Assembly: GCA_029204225.1 (NCBI GenBank)
Contig: CM055092.1
Span: forward strand, 83,122,212 to 83,186,211
Length of the DNA: 64,000 bases
DNA from: Diphasiastrum complanatum
Taxonomy: Eukaryota > Streptophyta > Lycopodiopsida > Lycopodiales > Lycopodiaceae
Direction: 5' to 3'
The notes beneath the pieces are model-generated. The model saw nothing but the letters and a program-made list of their open reading frames with translations. It was not told the origin of the DNA and ran no database searches. This document shows, one piece after another, positions 63,936 to 64,000 of the stretch (position 1 is the first letter of the stretch; every line of letters starts with the position of its first letter). The position numbers and the translations under genes are program-made.

Positions 63936-64000
63936 CCTCTACACGTCCAAGGCAGAAATCAACTGGCACAATAGAGAATGCACCCAAGTGTAGCTCTTGT

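Overview
The window looks like a land-plant nuclear genome dominated by transposable elements. The evidence is a spliced SKP1 gene of plant type (155 codons, two exons, a 9,055-bp intron), Ty1/copia and Ty3 elements primed by initiator-Met tRNA (TGGTATCAGAGC-type sites), MULE-like and LINE remnants, a Penelope-like reverse transcriptase, and several pure (GA)n/(CT)n tracts of 68-129 bp. The large intron, LINE style and Penelope-like element make a big-genome seed-free plant (fern or lycophyte) or gymnosperm more likely than a typical angiosperm. The species cannot be fixed from the sequence. SKP1 is the only gene that looks intact and host-encoded.

Layout. 1-3530: Penelope-like retroelement, minus strand, broken. 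3530-5400: no recognisable gene. 5404-12008: a defective Ty3 chromovirus-type element lying between (GA)n tracts, itself carrying a solo LTR with a perfect 5-bp target duplication. 12075-12968: LINE 3' end. 13575-23097: SKP1, whose intron holds an antisense Ty3 element and a second LTR. 24100-26950: a Ty3/copia chimera. 27884-29123: a Ty3-like gag, minus strand. 30285-45712: a mosaic of copia, MULE-like, LINE and Ty3 pieces, plus a first copy of an unfamiliar DNA element. 45715-48985: a second copy of that element. 48986-55775: nested copia elements. 55776-63935: the third and most complete copy.

The most interesting content is this unfamiliar element (copies I, II and III at about 30.3, 45.7 and 55.8 kb). 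Copy III has two convergent gene pairs around a central divergent promoter. A (plus) is a transposase-like gene and converges on B (minus), which is unknown. C (plus) is a Ulp1/C48-type cysteine protease and converges on D (minus), which is unknown but ends in a stretch that reads as a complete ubiquitin-like beta-grasp domain. The central promoter has six CACGTG cores, a TATA box facing each way and three ~80-bp repeats on each side in mirror orientation. It also starts a histone-H3/CENH3-like reading frame that is cut by a copia LTR. The C/D pairing recurs in copy II in the opposite orientation, and splice sites are largely shared between copies. A protease of the ubiquitin/SUMO-processing fold next to a ubiquitin-like protein in one mobile unit suggests a linked modifier-protease function. 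That is inference from sequence pattern only. All copies carry stops or frameshifts, so these are remnants.
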